Shown piece by piece: positions 6,383 through 14,482 of a stretch of DNA of 26,326 bases. Each line of letters opens with the position of its first letter. The first letter of the stretch is position 1. The stretch is taken from positions 1-26,326 of IMG/VR virus record IMGVR_UViG_3300025769_000711. One strand, written 5' to 3'. The stretch comes from a virus. The notes under the pieces were generated by a model, which was not told where the DNA came from, did no database searches, and saw nothing but the letters and a program-made list of their open reading frames with translations. The translations under genes were made by a program, and so were the position numbers.

Positions 6383-7522
6383 ATGGCAAGAATAAGTACA
6401 TACACAAATGCAAGTCCGGTAACACTATCGGATAAATTTATTGGAACTGAGGTTGCAGGAACACCTGTAAATGTTACTAAGAACTTTTTAATTAGTGACC
6501 TTCTCGCATTGTTCCAATCGAATATTACTTTGCAGAATGTACTTGATGCAGGTAACACAGCTACACAGAGTATAATACTAACAGGAGATATTACTCAGAC
6601 AGGCAACTTCAGTATAACAGGAGGAGCGTTAAGCTTGGGAGGTACAGTAAGAGACTTCAATGGCGCTCTTGGTAACAATGGTGAGACGCTTGTTTGTAAT
6701 GCAAGCGGTCAGCTTGTTTTTGGTTCGGGACTTACTAATCAAAACCTAAGTCAAGTTTTGGCTATAGGTAACACTGCAACGAATGACATAAACCTCACAG
6801 GAAATTTAAACCTTACGGGCAACATCGTGGAAACGGGGGATATAACGCTTATAGGTAGTATCACTCAGACAGGAGACCAAGATATCACAGGAGATGTCAC
6901 GCAAACAGGAGGTGACTACACTTTAACAGGTAACATCACGCAAACGGGAAACATAAATCTTACAGGTAACTATCAACAAGTAGGAACTATGCGTCTTACA
7001 GGCGATATGATTCACACAGGTGCATATAGCTATAGCGGTGGTCAGTTTTTGATGGGTGCTACAGGAACAATGGTTCTTGGCGGAGCGTTAACTTGTAACA
7101 GTTCAATTAGCTTAACAGGTACAGTAAAAGATTATAACGATACATTGGGTGGAGATGGTCAGATTCTTGTTTCAGATGCAAGTGGTCAAGTTACTTGGCA
7201 GGACAGTGTACCTACAACGGTACGCTCAAGTGCGTTGACTACCACCAACATTATTCTTGCTGACAAGAATGGTGTTGTTATTACAACTGCAGCAACAGCT
7301 ACTGATGTAAGAATACCTACTAACGCAGGAGCAGCATTCCCTATAGGGACTAAGATAACCATCATTCAAGAGGGGGCGGGTACTGTTACCGTAGTAGGGA
7401 CATCGGGTGTTACACTTCAGTCATCTCAAGGACACGATAGCTTGTCTCATCAGTATTCAGTAGCCACTGTTGTAAAGACAGCTACAGACACTTGGTACTT
7501 GTACGGAGAGATAAAAGCATAA
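6383..7522 (+). CDS. Repetitive tail-fibre-like protein
   Basis: A 379-residue protein. Residues 1-50 (MARISTYTNASPVTLSDKFIGTE) look like a virion-attachment N-terminus. Residues of about 66-247 are short repeats of the type (I/L)TG(N/D)I-T-QTGN, which fit a triple-stranded or beta-helical shaft. A longer unit, GGTVRDFNGALGNNGETLVCNASGQLVF, is duplicated at about 246-272 as TGTVKDYNDTLGGDGQILVSDASGQVTW. Residues 295-379 (DVRIPTNAGAAFPIGTKITIIQEGAGTVTVVG) form a C-terminal domain often found on phage fibres. No enzymatic motif. Likely a trimeric adsorption fibre; its exact place in the virion cannot be seen. Confidence 0.8.
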   Translation: MARISTYTNASPVTLSDKFIGTEVAGTPVNVTKNFLISDLLALFQSNITLQNVLDAGNTATQSIILTGDITQTGNFSITGGALSLGGTVRDFNGALGNNGETLVCNASGQLVFGSGLTNQNLSQVLAIGNTATNDINLTGNLNLTGNIVETGDITLIGSITQTGDQDITGDVTQTGGDYTLTGNITQTGNINLTGNYQQVGTMRLTGDMIHTGAYSYSGGQFLMGATGTMVLGGALTCNSSISLTGTVKDYNDTLGGDGQILVSDASGQVTWQDSVPTTVRSSALTTTNIILADKNGVVITTAATATDVRIPTNAGAAFPIGTKITIIQEGAGTVTVVGTSGVTLQSSQGHDSLSHQYSVATVVKTATDTWYLYGEIKA

Positions 7523-7532
7523 ATTTAATTAA

Positions 7533-7760
7533 ATGGATATTAGAAAAGTATCAATAGGAACAGATTTTAAATCAGCAATGCACTACATAGTAGGGCAGGA
7601 GGTTTTAGGAGGCAACTATGTGATACACCTAATAAAGTTCAACTCAACAAATTCTTCTTACAAACTTTATATTGAAGAATCGAAAGGAGATATGGTTGTA
7701 CTTTGGAAGGAATTTAATTCTAATCTTCCTATAACAGTAGAATACAATATAAACTTTTGA
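7533..7760 (+). CDS. Conserved small hypothetical protein
   Basis: A 75-residue, beta-strand-rich protein (MDIRKVSIGTDFKSAMHYIVGQEVLGG...VVLWKEFNSNLPITVEYNINF). I recall close relatives directly before packaging genes in marine Bacteroidota phages, without a function. Its stop TGA overlaps the TTG start of the next gene by two bases, so the two are probably coupled. No membrane or metal motifs. Confidence 0.75.
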   Translation: MDIRKVSIGTDFKSAMHYIVGQEVLGGNYVIHLIKFNSTNSSYKLYIEESKGDMVVLWKEFNSNLPITVEYNINF

Positions 7761-8320
7761 AATCACCAACTCAGTTCATAGTCAAACCATTAAAGGGAAA
7801 ACGATATAACAACACTAAGGATATAGGGGGTGTTGATTTAATTATAAGCACATCAGAGGAGGACCATAAGTTTTCAAACAGGTATGCAGAAGTATTGGAA
7901 ACACCTTTAGATTATAATGGAGAAATAAAAAGAGGAGATACACTCTTGGTGCATCATAATGTTTTTAAGTTCTACAATGATATGAAGGGTCGTAGACAAA
8001 GCGGCAAGAGTTTCTTAAAAGACGATATGTTTCTTGTGGACCCGGACCAATTTTATATGTACAAAAATGAAAATGGTTGGAACTCATATGAAAGATACTG
8101 CTTTGTAAAGCCTGTTTCTGTAGAAGAGTCTTACATATTTAAACCTTTTAGTGAAGAGCCATTGGTAGGAGAAATGAAATACCCTAATGATTACTTGTTA
8201 GAAAAAGGAGTTAAGGCAGGAGATAGAATTAGTTTTAAGCCCGACAGTGAATATGAGTTTACTGTGGATGGTGAAAAGCTTTACAGGATGTATGACCATC
8301 AAATAACAATGCTTGTATGA
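7757..8320 (+). CDS. Tandem GroES/cpn10-like protein (putative co-chaperonin)
   Basis: A 187-residue protein starting at TTG, overlapping the previous stop. It reads as two cpn10-like halves. Half 1 (about 7-102): VKPL, then RYAEVLETP (cf. GEVLAVG), IKRGDTLLVHH (cf. VKVGDIVIF) and DDMFLV (cf. ESDILAIV). Half 2 (about 114-187): VKPV, PLVGEMKYP, VKAGDRISFKP, then EFTVDGEKLYRMYDHQITMLV, which fits the GroES end (KIDNEEVLIMSESDILAIV). Phage co-chaperonins such as T4 gp31 work with host GroEL to fold the capsid protein, and the position just before the head genes fits. Sequence is diverged, so a virion role for the fold cannot be excluded. Confidence 0.65.
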   Translation: MKSPTQFIVKPLKGKRYNNTKDIGGVDLIISTSEEDHKFSNRYAEVLETPLDYNGEIKRGDTLLVHHNVFKFYNDMKGRRQSGKSFLKDDMFLVDPDQFYMYKNENGWNSYERYCFVKPVSVEESYIFKPFSEEPLVGEMKYPNDYLLEKGVKAGDRISFKPDSEYEFTVDGEKLYRMYDHQITMLV

Positions 8321-8595
8321 CACCTACAGAACTAAAAGAAAATATTATTAAGGCAGGAAATATAGCTGTTCAGCAGCTTATAAAGGTTGCCAAAGAAGAA
8401 ATTATCAGACACGACCCCGAAGACGAGCTTGCAGCGGACAGATTAAAGAATGCTGCAGCAACAAAGAAGCTTGCTATTTTTGATGCCTTTGAGATTCTAA
8501 ATAGAATAGAGGCAGAGAAAGAGGCTTTAGAGCTGAGTAAGACAGGAGTTCAAAATAATTCAAAACAGGGTTTTGCAGAAAGACACGCAGGATAA
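8317..8595 (+). CDS. Small helical protein in the small-terminase position
   Basis: A 92-residue, mainly helical protein (LKENIIKAGNIAVQQLIKVAKEEII; AADRLKNAAATKKLAIFDAFEILNRIEAEKEAL). It starts within ATGA of the previous stop and overlaps the terL start by 23 bases. Size, helical content and place directly before terL suit a small terminase subunit, but no helix-turn-helix can be assigned with confidence, so this remains a positional guess. Confidence 0.7.
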   Translation: MTPTELKENIIKAGNIAVQQLIKVAKEEIIRHDPEDELAADRLKNAAATKKLAIFDAFEILNRIEAEKEALELSKTGVQNNSKQGFAERHAG

Positions 8596-10819
8596 TCTAT
8601 ACAGGGTCTTAGAGGATTACATCCCAAAGACTGTAATGACCAACAAAAACAAGAGTGGTAGTTGGAAGTATGGTTATGACTCAAAGTACGATGTGATTAT
8701 AATATCTAAGACGGGTCAGATAGGAGAGGTTGTGAGTATACAAGGTCTACCTATTGCTCTTCCAAAAGCACCCAAGGAGTGTCCTCAACGACACTCAAAA
8801 AAATCAGAACAATATTGGGAACGGTTTGATATACCAAAAGAACTAAGTAAGATTCAATCTATATTTCAGTGGAACGAACAGCACGCAGTATTTAAAAACA
8901 GGTGGGTTGATTATATAGAAGACGAGTTCAACAGAAGAGAAGAAGGTTATTGGTTTATGAACAATGGGAAGAAAACCTATATAACAGGTGGACACTATAT
9001 GTATCTTCAATGGACAAAAATTGACATTGGATATCCGGATTACAGAGAAGCCAATAGAATACTTTACCTTTTTTGGGAAGCCTGTAAAGCAGATAGTAGA
9101 AGCTTTGGTATGGATTATCTTAAGATAAGACGTTCGGGATTTTCTTATATGGGCTCAGAGGAGTGTGCAAACATAGGAACTATATCTAAGGATTCAAGGA
9201 TAGGAATATTATCCAAGACAGGGGCAGATGCAAAGAAGATGTTCACAGATAAGGTTGTCCCTGTGGTAAACAACTATCCTTTCTTCTTCAAGCCCATACA
9301 GGATGGTATGGATAAACCAAAAACAGAATTAGCATTTAGAATACCTGCTTCTAAGATTACAAAGAAAAATATGTACGATGTATCTGAAGATGAGATGCAG
9401 GGACTTGACACAACAATAGATTGGAAGAACACAGACGACAACAGCTATGACGGTGAAAAATTATTATTGCTGATACACGACGAGAGTGGAAAGTGGATTA
9501 AACCAAACAACATTCTAAATAATTGGCGAGTAACTAAAACCTGTTTGCGTTTAGGTAGCAAAATTATAGGCAAGTGTATGATGGGTTCTACATCAAATGC
9601 TTTAGCAAAAGGGGGTGGAAACTTTAAAAAACTTTACGAAGACTCAAGGCTCACAACACGAAATGCTAACGGTCAGACGAAGAGTGGTATGTATTCTTTA
9701 TTTATTCCGATGGAATGGAATATGGAAGGATTCATTGACAGATACGGTATGCCTGTATTTCGAAAACCTCCTGTTGAGGTCTTAGGCGTTGATAATGAAA
9801 TGATTTCAAATGGAGCCATAGATTATTGGGAAGCAGAGGTGGAGTCATTAAAGAATGACCCCGATGCGCTCAATGAATTTTACCGTCAGTTTCCAAGAAC
9901 AGAGTCTCACGCATTCAGAGATGAGAGTAAAGAGTCTTTGTTTAACCTCACAAAAATATATCAGCAGATAGACTACAATGACTCAATGATAAAAGAACAC
10001 CACATAACAAGAGGTTCTTTTCATTGGAGAGACGGTATAAAGGATACCGATGTGATATTCACACCCGATAGTAGAGGCAGGTTTAAAGTTTCTTGGACAC
10101 CAAGGAAAGGTTTGAACAATAGAGTGTCTGTAAAGAACGGAATTAAGTATCCGGGGAATGAACATATGGGGGCATTTGGTTGTGACTCCTATGACATATC
10201 CGGAGTAGTAGGCGGTGGAGGTTCTAATGGTGCACTTCACGGATTAACCAAGTTTAGTATGGAGGATGCTCCTTCTAATGAGTTCTTTCTTGAGTATGTA
10301 GCAAGACCTCAGACAGCCGAGATTTTTTATGAAGAGGTTTTAATGGCGTGTGTTTTTTACGGTATGCCTATACTTATAGAGAACAACAAACCAAGACTGT
10401 TATACCATTTTAAGAATAGAGGATACAGGGGGTTTTGTATGAACAGACCCGACAAGACATATACAAAGCTGTCTAAGACAGAAAGAGAGCTTGGCGGTAT
10501 ACCTAACACAAGTGAGGATGTAAAGCAGGCGCACGCATCAGCTATTGAATCATACATAGAAAAGTATGTGGGTATGGATATGGACGGAACTTTTAGAGAT
10601 GACGATACTATGGGTACAATGCCATTCGTTAGAACGCTTGAAGATTGGGCTAAGTTTGATATAAACAATAGAACCAAGTATGATGCCTCTATTAGTTCGG
10701 GACTTGCAATAATGGCGTGTCAGAAACATCTGTACACCCCGCAGAAAAAAGAGTCAAAAATAAAAGTTAACTTTGCAAGGTATAGTAACACAGGAACATT
10801 AAGTGAAATAATCAGATGA
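8573..10819 (+). CDS. terL: Terminase large subunit
   Basis: A 748-residue DNA-packaging motor. The ATPase domain has a deviant Walker A, K184-I-R-R-S-G-F-S191, in which the usual GK(S/T) lysine is absent and a lysine stands at the front, as in lambda gpA (KSARVGYS). The Walker B is LLLLIHDE, with D303 and E304. The C-terminal RNase H-like nuclease shows D538/D541 (FGCDSYDIS), E603 (ILIENNK) and E648/D649 (SEDVKQAH). The start is TTG at 8573; the frame is closed at 8534-8536 and the first ATG is at codon 22 (8636), so the TTG keeps the conserved-looking LEDYIPKTV segment. It overlaps the portal gene by ATGA. Confidence 0.93.
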   Translation: MQKDTQDNLYRVLEDYIPKTVMTNKNKSGSWKYGYDSKYDVIIISKTGQIGEVVSIQGLPIALPKAPKECPQRHSKKSEQYWERFDIPKELSKIQSIFQWNEQHAVFKNRWVDYIEDEFNRREEGYWFMNNGKKTYITGGHYMYLQWTKIDIGYPDYREANRILYLFWEACKADSRSFGMDYLKIRRSGFSYMGSEECANIGTISKDSRIGILSKTGADAKKMFTDKVVPVVNNYPFFFKPIQDGMDKPKTELAFRIPASKITKKNMYDVSEDEMQGLDTTIDWKNTDDNSYDGEKLLLLIHDESGKWIKPNNILNNWRVTKTCLRLGSKIIGKCMMGSTSNALAKGGGNFKKLYEDSRLTTRNANGQTKSGMYSLFIPMEWNMEGFIDRYGMPVFRKPPVEVLGVDNEMISNGAIDYWEAEVESLKNDPDALNEFYRQFPRTESHAFRDESKESLFNLTKIYQQIDYNDSMIKEHHITRGSFHWRDGIKDTDVIFTPDSRGRFKVSWTPRKGLNNRVSVKNGIKYPGNEHMGAFGCDSYDISGVVGGGGSNGALHGLTKFSMEDAPSNEFFLEYVARPQTAEIFYEEVLMACVFYGMPILIENNKPRLLYHFKNRGYRGFCMNRPDKTYTKLSKTERELGGIPNTSEDVKQAHASAIESYIEKYVGMDMDGTFRDDDTMGTMPFVRTLEDWAKFDINNRTKYDASISSGLAIMACQKHLYTPQKKESKIKVNFARYSNTGTLSEIIR
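8774..8796 (+). repeat. Hairpin repeat copy 1 (inside terL)
   Basis: GAGTGTC (8777-8783), loop CTCAAC, GACACTC (8790-8796), preceded by AAG and followed by a run of A. It matches 22 of 23 bases of the MCP terminator at 15948-15970. The A-run means it is not an intrinsic terminator on the + strand. Confidence 0.85.
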
Positions 10820-13251
10820 AAGACGTAAAAATAAATATTTCATCTGCAGGTTTCCCAAGTCAATTCGTATCGGATGCTGAGAAAGCTACCGACGAATTTG
10901 GATTACAGATTGGACAGGCTATTCAATATGAATGGTTTAAAAAAGACGGGCAACAATGCAGATTCTACAGTCAATGGAGAGACTTTAATAAGCTAAGATT
11001 GTATGCGCGAGGTGAACAGTCTGTTGCTAAATACAAGAACGAACTTGCTATTGATGGTGACCTTTCTTATCTCAACTTAGATTGGACACCCGTCCCTGTT
11101 ATACCTAAATTTGTTGACATCGTTGTTAATGGAATGTCTGACAGATTGTTTAAGGTTAAGGCTTACGCTCAAGACGCATTGTCTCAAGCAAAGAGAAGTA
11201 AATATCAAGATATGGTTGAGGGTCAGATGGTGGCAAAAGATACCCTTAATATTATTAAAGAAAAAACAGGAGCGAATCCTTTTATTATAGACCCCGAAGA
11301 ACTTCCTAATACAGACGAAGAGATGTCCCTGTATATGCAGCTTAAATACAAGCCTGCTATTGAAATAGCAGAAGAGGAGGCTATAAATACTATACTTGAA
11401 GAGAATCATTACCAAGACCTTAGAAAGAGATGCGACTATGACTTAGCTACGTTGGGTGTTAGTATGGCTAAGCATAACTTCTTGAAAGGTTCGGGTGTTG
11501 AGGTAGAGTATGTTGACCCTGCGAACGTGGTATATAGCTACACCGAAGACCCACACTTTAAAGATTGTTTTTATTGGGGAGAGATTAAGACACTACCTAT
11601 CGTAGAGCTGTTAAAGATAGACCCTTCATTGACAAGAGAAGATTTAGAGGAGATAGCTAAGTACAGTCAGAGTTGGTACAACTATTACAATGTTGCTCAG
11701 TATTATGAGAACGATATTTTTTATAGGGATACCGTAACCGTTATGTACTTCAATTATAAGACCACAAAGAAAATGGTCTATAAGAAAAAGATTCTTGAAA
11801 CAGGAGGAAGTAAAGTTGTGGAGAAAGACGACCAATTCAATCCACCTAAAGAGATGATGGAGGAAGGTCGATTCGAAAAGATTGAAAAGACTATTGATGT
11901 ATGGTATGACGGTGTTATGGTTATGGGAACCAACATCCTGCTCAAGTGGGAGCTTGCTCAGAATATGGTTCGTCCAAAGTCATCAAGTCAACACGCACTA
12001 CCAAACTATGTTGCGGTTGCGCCAAGAATGTACAAGGGTGTTATTGAATCATTAGTAAGAAGGATGATTCCATTTGCTGATTTGATTCAGATAACACACC
12101 TCAAGCTTCAGCAGGTAATATCAAGGGTTGTACCCGACGGTGTATACATAGATGCTGATGGATTAAACGAGGTTGACTTAGGAACAGGGCAGGCTTACAA
12201 TCCCGAAGATGCGTTGCGTATGTATTTTCAAACGGGTAGTGTTATCGGAAGGAGCTATACTCAAGACGGAGATTATAACCAAGGCAAGGTTCCGATTAAG
12301 GAGCTTCAGTCATCATCGGGCGCGAGCAAAACTCAGATGCTTTTAACAAACTATAATCATTATCTAAATATGATTAGAACTGTAACAGGGCTTAACGAGG
12401 CTCGTGACGCATCTACTCCGGACCCTAATTCTTTAGTTGGTCTGCAGAAGCTTGCAGCGTTAAACTCTAACACAGCAACACGACACATACTCGATGGTAG
12501 TCTTTATATATTCAGAAGCCTATCAGAAGCTCTTACGTACAGAGTAGCAGACATATTAGAGTATTCAGACTTCAAAGATGATTTTGTAAACAAAATAGGA
12601 AAGTATAACGTAAGTATACTTAATGAAATCTCAGACCTTTACATATATGATTTTGGTATTTTTATAGAGGTCAGTCCCGATGAAGAGCAACAAGCTCAGC
12701 TTGAGCAAAACATTCAGATGGCTCTACAGAAACAGGATATAAATCTTGAGGATGCCATTGATATTAGAGAGCTTAAGAATATAAAGCTTGCGAATCAGTT
12801 GCTTAAAGTAAAGAGAGTTCAGAAGGAGGATAAAGAATTAAAGAAACAAAAAGAGCTACAGCAGAGTCAAGCTCAGCTTAATATGCAATCTCAACAGATG
12901 GCGGCAGAAACTGCTATGCAAAAACAGCAGGCTGAGATACAGGGCAAGATGCAGCTTAAACAAGCTGAGGTGGCATTTGAGATTGAGAAGCTTAAAAATG
13001 AAGCACAGCTTAAAAGAGAGCTTATGCAGACTGAGTTTGATTTCAATATGCAGCTCAGAGATATTAGTGAGAATGCTTTACAGAGTAGAGAGACTCAGAG
13101 AGAGACAGCTAAATCAGAGCGTATTAGTCAGCAGAACACTGAGCAATCTAAGCTTATAGACCAAAGAAAGAACAACCTACCTCCACAGAAATTTGAGTCT
13201 AACGAGGATAGCCTTGATGGATTTGATATGGCTGAGTTCGAGCCGAGATAG
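10816..13251 (+). CDS. Portal protein
   Basis: An 811-residue protein directly after terL (ATGA overlap) and before scaffold and MCP, which is the standard portal position; the size fits crAss-like and other large podovirus portals. Features include a core with YLNLDWTPVPVIPKFVDIVVNGMSDR, a DYDLATLGVSMAKHNFLKG segment, VEYVDPANVVYSYTEDP, and the long crown/stem region with RRMIPFADLIQITHLKLQQVISR. From about residue 640 onward the chain is a long Gln- and Lys-rich coiled coil (KKQKELQQSQAQLNMQSQQ), ending acidic. It would form the dodecameric DNA channel at one capsid vertex. Assignment rests on context plus general resemblance. Confidence 0.88.
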   Translation: MKDVKINISSAGFPSQFVSDAEKATDEFGLQIGQAIQYEWFKKDGQQCRFYSQWRDFNKLRLYARGEQSVAKYKNELAIDGDLSYLNLDWTPVPVIPKFVDIVVNGMSDRLFKVKAYAQDALSQAKRSKYQDMVEGQMVAKDTLNIIKEKTGANPFIIDPEELPNTDEEMSLYMQLKYKPAIEIAEEEAINTILEENHYQDLRKRCDYDLATLGVSMAKHNFLKGSGVEVEYVDPANVVYSYTEDPHFKDCFYWGEIKTLPIVELLKIDPSLTREDLEEIAKYSQSWYNYYNVAQYYENDIFYRDTVTVMYFNYKTTKKMVYKKKILETGGSKVVEKDDQFNPPKEMMEEGRFEKIEKTIDVWYDGVMVMGTNILLKWELAQNMVRPKSSSQHALPNYVAVAPRMYKGVIESLVRRMIPFADLIQITHLKLQQVISRVVPDGVYIDADGLNEVDLGTGQAYNPEDALRMYFQTGSVIGRSYTQDGDYNQGKVPIKELQSSSGASKTQMLLTNYNHYLNMIRTVTGLNEARDASTPDPNSLVGLQKLAALNSNTATRHILDGSLYIFRSLSEALTYRVADILEYSDFKDDFVNKIGKYNVSILNEISDLYIYDFGIFIEVSPDEEQQAQLEQNIQMALQKQDINLEDAIDIRELKNIKLANQLLKVKRVQKEDKELKKQKELQQSQAQLNMQSQQMAAETAMQKQQAEIQGKMQLKQAEVAFEIEKLKNEAQLKRELMQTEFDFNMQLRDISENALQSRETQRETAKSERISQQNTEQSKLIDQRKNNLPPQKFESNEDSLDGFDMAEFEPR

Positions 13252-13279
13252 TTAAATAAAATGTAACAAAATTTATTAT

Positions 13280-13287
13280 TAACTTTG
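13280..13287 (+). promoter_or_regulatory. Promoter -7 element before the scaffold-MCP unit
   Basis: TAACTTTG fits TAnnTTTG in the 51-base gap after the portal gene, 15 bases before the ATG at 13303. No other match lies between here and the MCP gene, so this may drive scaffold and MCP together. The -33 region is AT-rich without a clear TTG. Confidence 0.65.
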
Positions 13288-13302
13288 TAAAAATATAATT
13301 AA

Positions 13303-14436
13303 ATGGAATTTAAAGTAAAAGAAGTTTCCGGTACAGAGCAGAAATCTCGTGCGGAAGTAGAAGAAGAATTATTAGCAAAAGCAGCGGCAGCTAATGAAGA
13401 AAATGAAACTAACTTGGAACGAGTGGAGACAAGCACTGAGAGTGCCCCCACCCCGAAAGAGCAAGAAAGCATACAGCCGCAAGGCGAAACACAAACTCAA
13501 TCCTCAGAGTTAAAAGAGGAAGACGTTCTTTCATATATTAAGAATAGGTACGATAAGGAGATAAGCTCTGTGGGTCAGTTGTTTGATGAGAAAGAATCAA
13601 ATGAGAAACTACCCGAAGATGTTGCAGCTTACTTTGAGTACAAGAAAAAAACAGGACGTGGAATTGAAGACTATGTTAAATTAAACCAAGACTTCGATTC
13701 TATGGACGAAAACACTTTGCTAAAGAATTATCTTCTTTCTACAGAAGAGGGATTAGATTCTGATGATGTAGAGGTTTTGTTAGACGACTATAGTTATGAT
13801 ATAGATGTTGATGACGAAACAGATATAAAGAAAATAAAGTTAGCAAAGAAAAAAGCGATTGGAAAAGCCAAGAAGTATTTCAATGAGCAGAAAGAGATGT
13901 ATAAACAGCCCCTTGAGTCAAGTACGGTTGAACTCTCTGAAAGTGAGAAGGAAGAGCGCGAGGCATATAACCAATATTTACAAGAAGCGAAGAGCTTTGA
14001 AGAAGAACAAAAACGGAGACGTGATTGGTTCGTGGAAAAGACAGATGAGGTATTCTCAGATTTCAAAGGTTTTGATTTCAAAATAGGAGAAGACCAAGTT
14101 TTGACTTACACACCCACAAATGTGGACGACCTAAAGAAAAGAAACTTAGATACAAGTAACTTTATGAAGAAGTTTGTTGATGAGAACGGTTTGATTAGTG
14201 ACGCTACAGGATTTCATAAAGCTTTAGCTATAGCATCAAATCCCGAAAGGTATGCCAAGTTCTTTTACGAACAAGGTTTAGCTGCAGGAACTGAAGGTGT
14301 TACGAAGAAGATGAAAAACATTAATATGTCTGAACGTAAAGCACCCGAAGTTAGCACCAAGGGAGGAGTGCAGGTTAAGTCTTTAAATCCCGACAGTGGT
14401 CGTGGTCTGAAGATTAGAAAAATAAAAAGATTATAA
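13303..14436 (+). CDS. Capsid scaffolding protein
   Basis: A 377-residue, strongly acidic, helical protein between portal and MCP. The N-terminal third is disordered and rich in Glu, Thr, Gln and Pro (STESAPTPKEQESIQPQGET). Acidic helices follow (EGLDSDDVEVLLDDYSYDIDVDDETD), then a long charged coiled coil at about residues 210-245. The C-terminus is basic (NPDSGRGLKIRKIKRL), as in scaffolds whose basic tail contacts the coat protein. No protease motif is seen. It would guide procapsid assembly and then leave. The call is based on position, composition and length. Confidence 0.78.
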   Translation: MEFKVKEVSGTEQKSRAEVEEELLAKAAAANEENETNLERVETSTESAPTPKEQESIQPQGETQTQSSELKEEDVLSYIKNRYDKEISSVGQLFDEKESNEKLPEDVAAYFEYKKKTGRGIEDYVKLNQDFDSMDENTLLKNYLLSTEEGLDSDDVEVLLDDYSYDIDVDDETDIKKIKLAKKKAIGKAKKYFNEQKEMYKQPLESSTVELSESEKEEREAYNQYLQEAKSFEEEQKRRRDWFVEKTDEVFSDFKGFDFKIGEDQVLTYTPTNVDDLKKRNLDTSNFMKKFVDENGLISDATGFHKALAIASNPERYAKFFYEQGLAAGTEGVTKKMKNINMSERKAPEVSTKGGVQVKSLNPDSGRGLKIRKIKRL

Positions 14437-14450
14437 ACAACAAACAAAGT

Positions 14451-14470
14451 CCTCTGAGTAAAGTAAGAGG
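14451..14470 (+). promoter_or_regulatory. Short stem-loop in the MCP leader
   Basis: CCTCT (14451-14455) and AGAGG (14466-14470) form a 5-bp stem with a 10-base loop, ending 12 bases before the MCP ATG. It is followed by an A-rich tract (CAAAAAGAAAAAATG) rather than T, so it is not a terminator. It could protect the mRNA end or influence MCP translation. Confidence 0.35.
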
Positions 14471-14482
14471 CAAAAAGAAAAA

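Noticed and set aside
8534-8572. Earlier start for terL
   Set aside because: An in-frame stop at 8534-8536 leaves only ATT/ATA-type codons before the TTG at 8573, so the TTG is the better choice.
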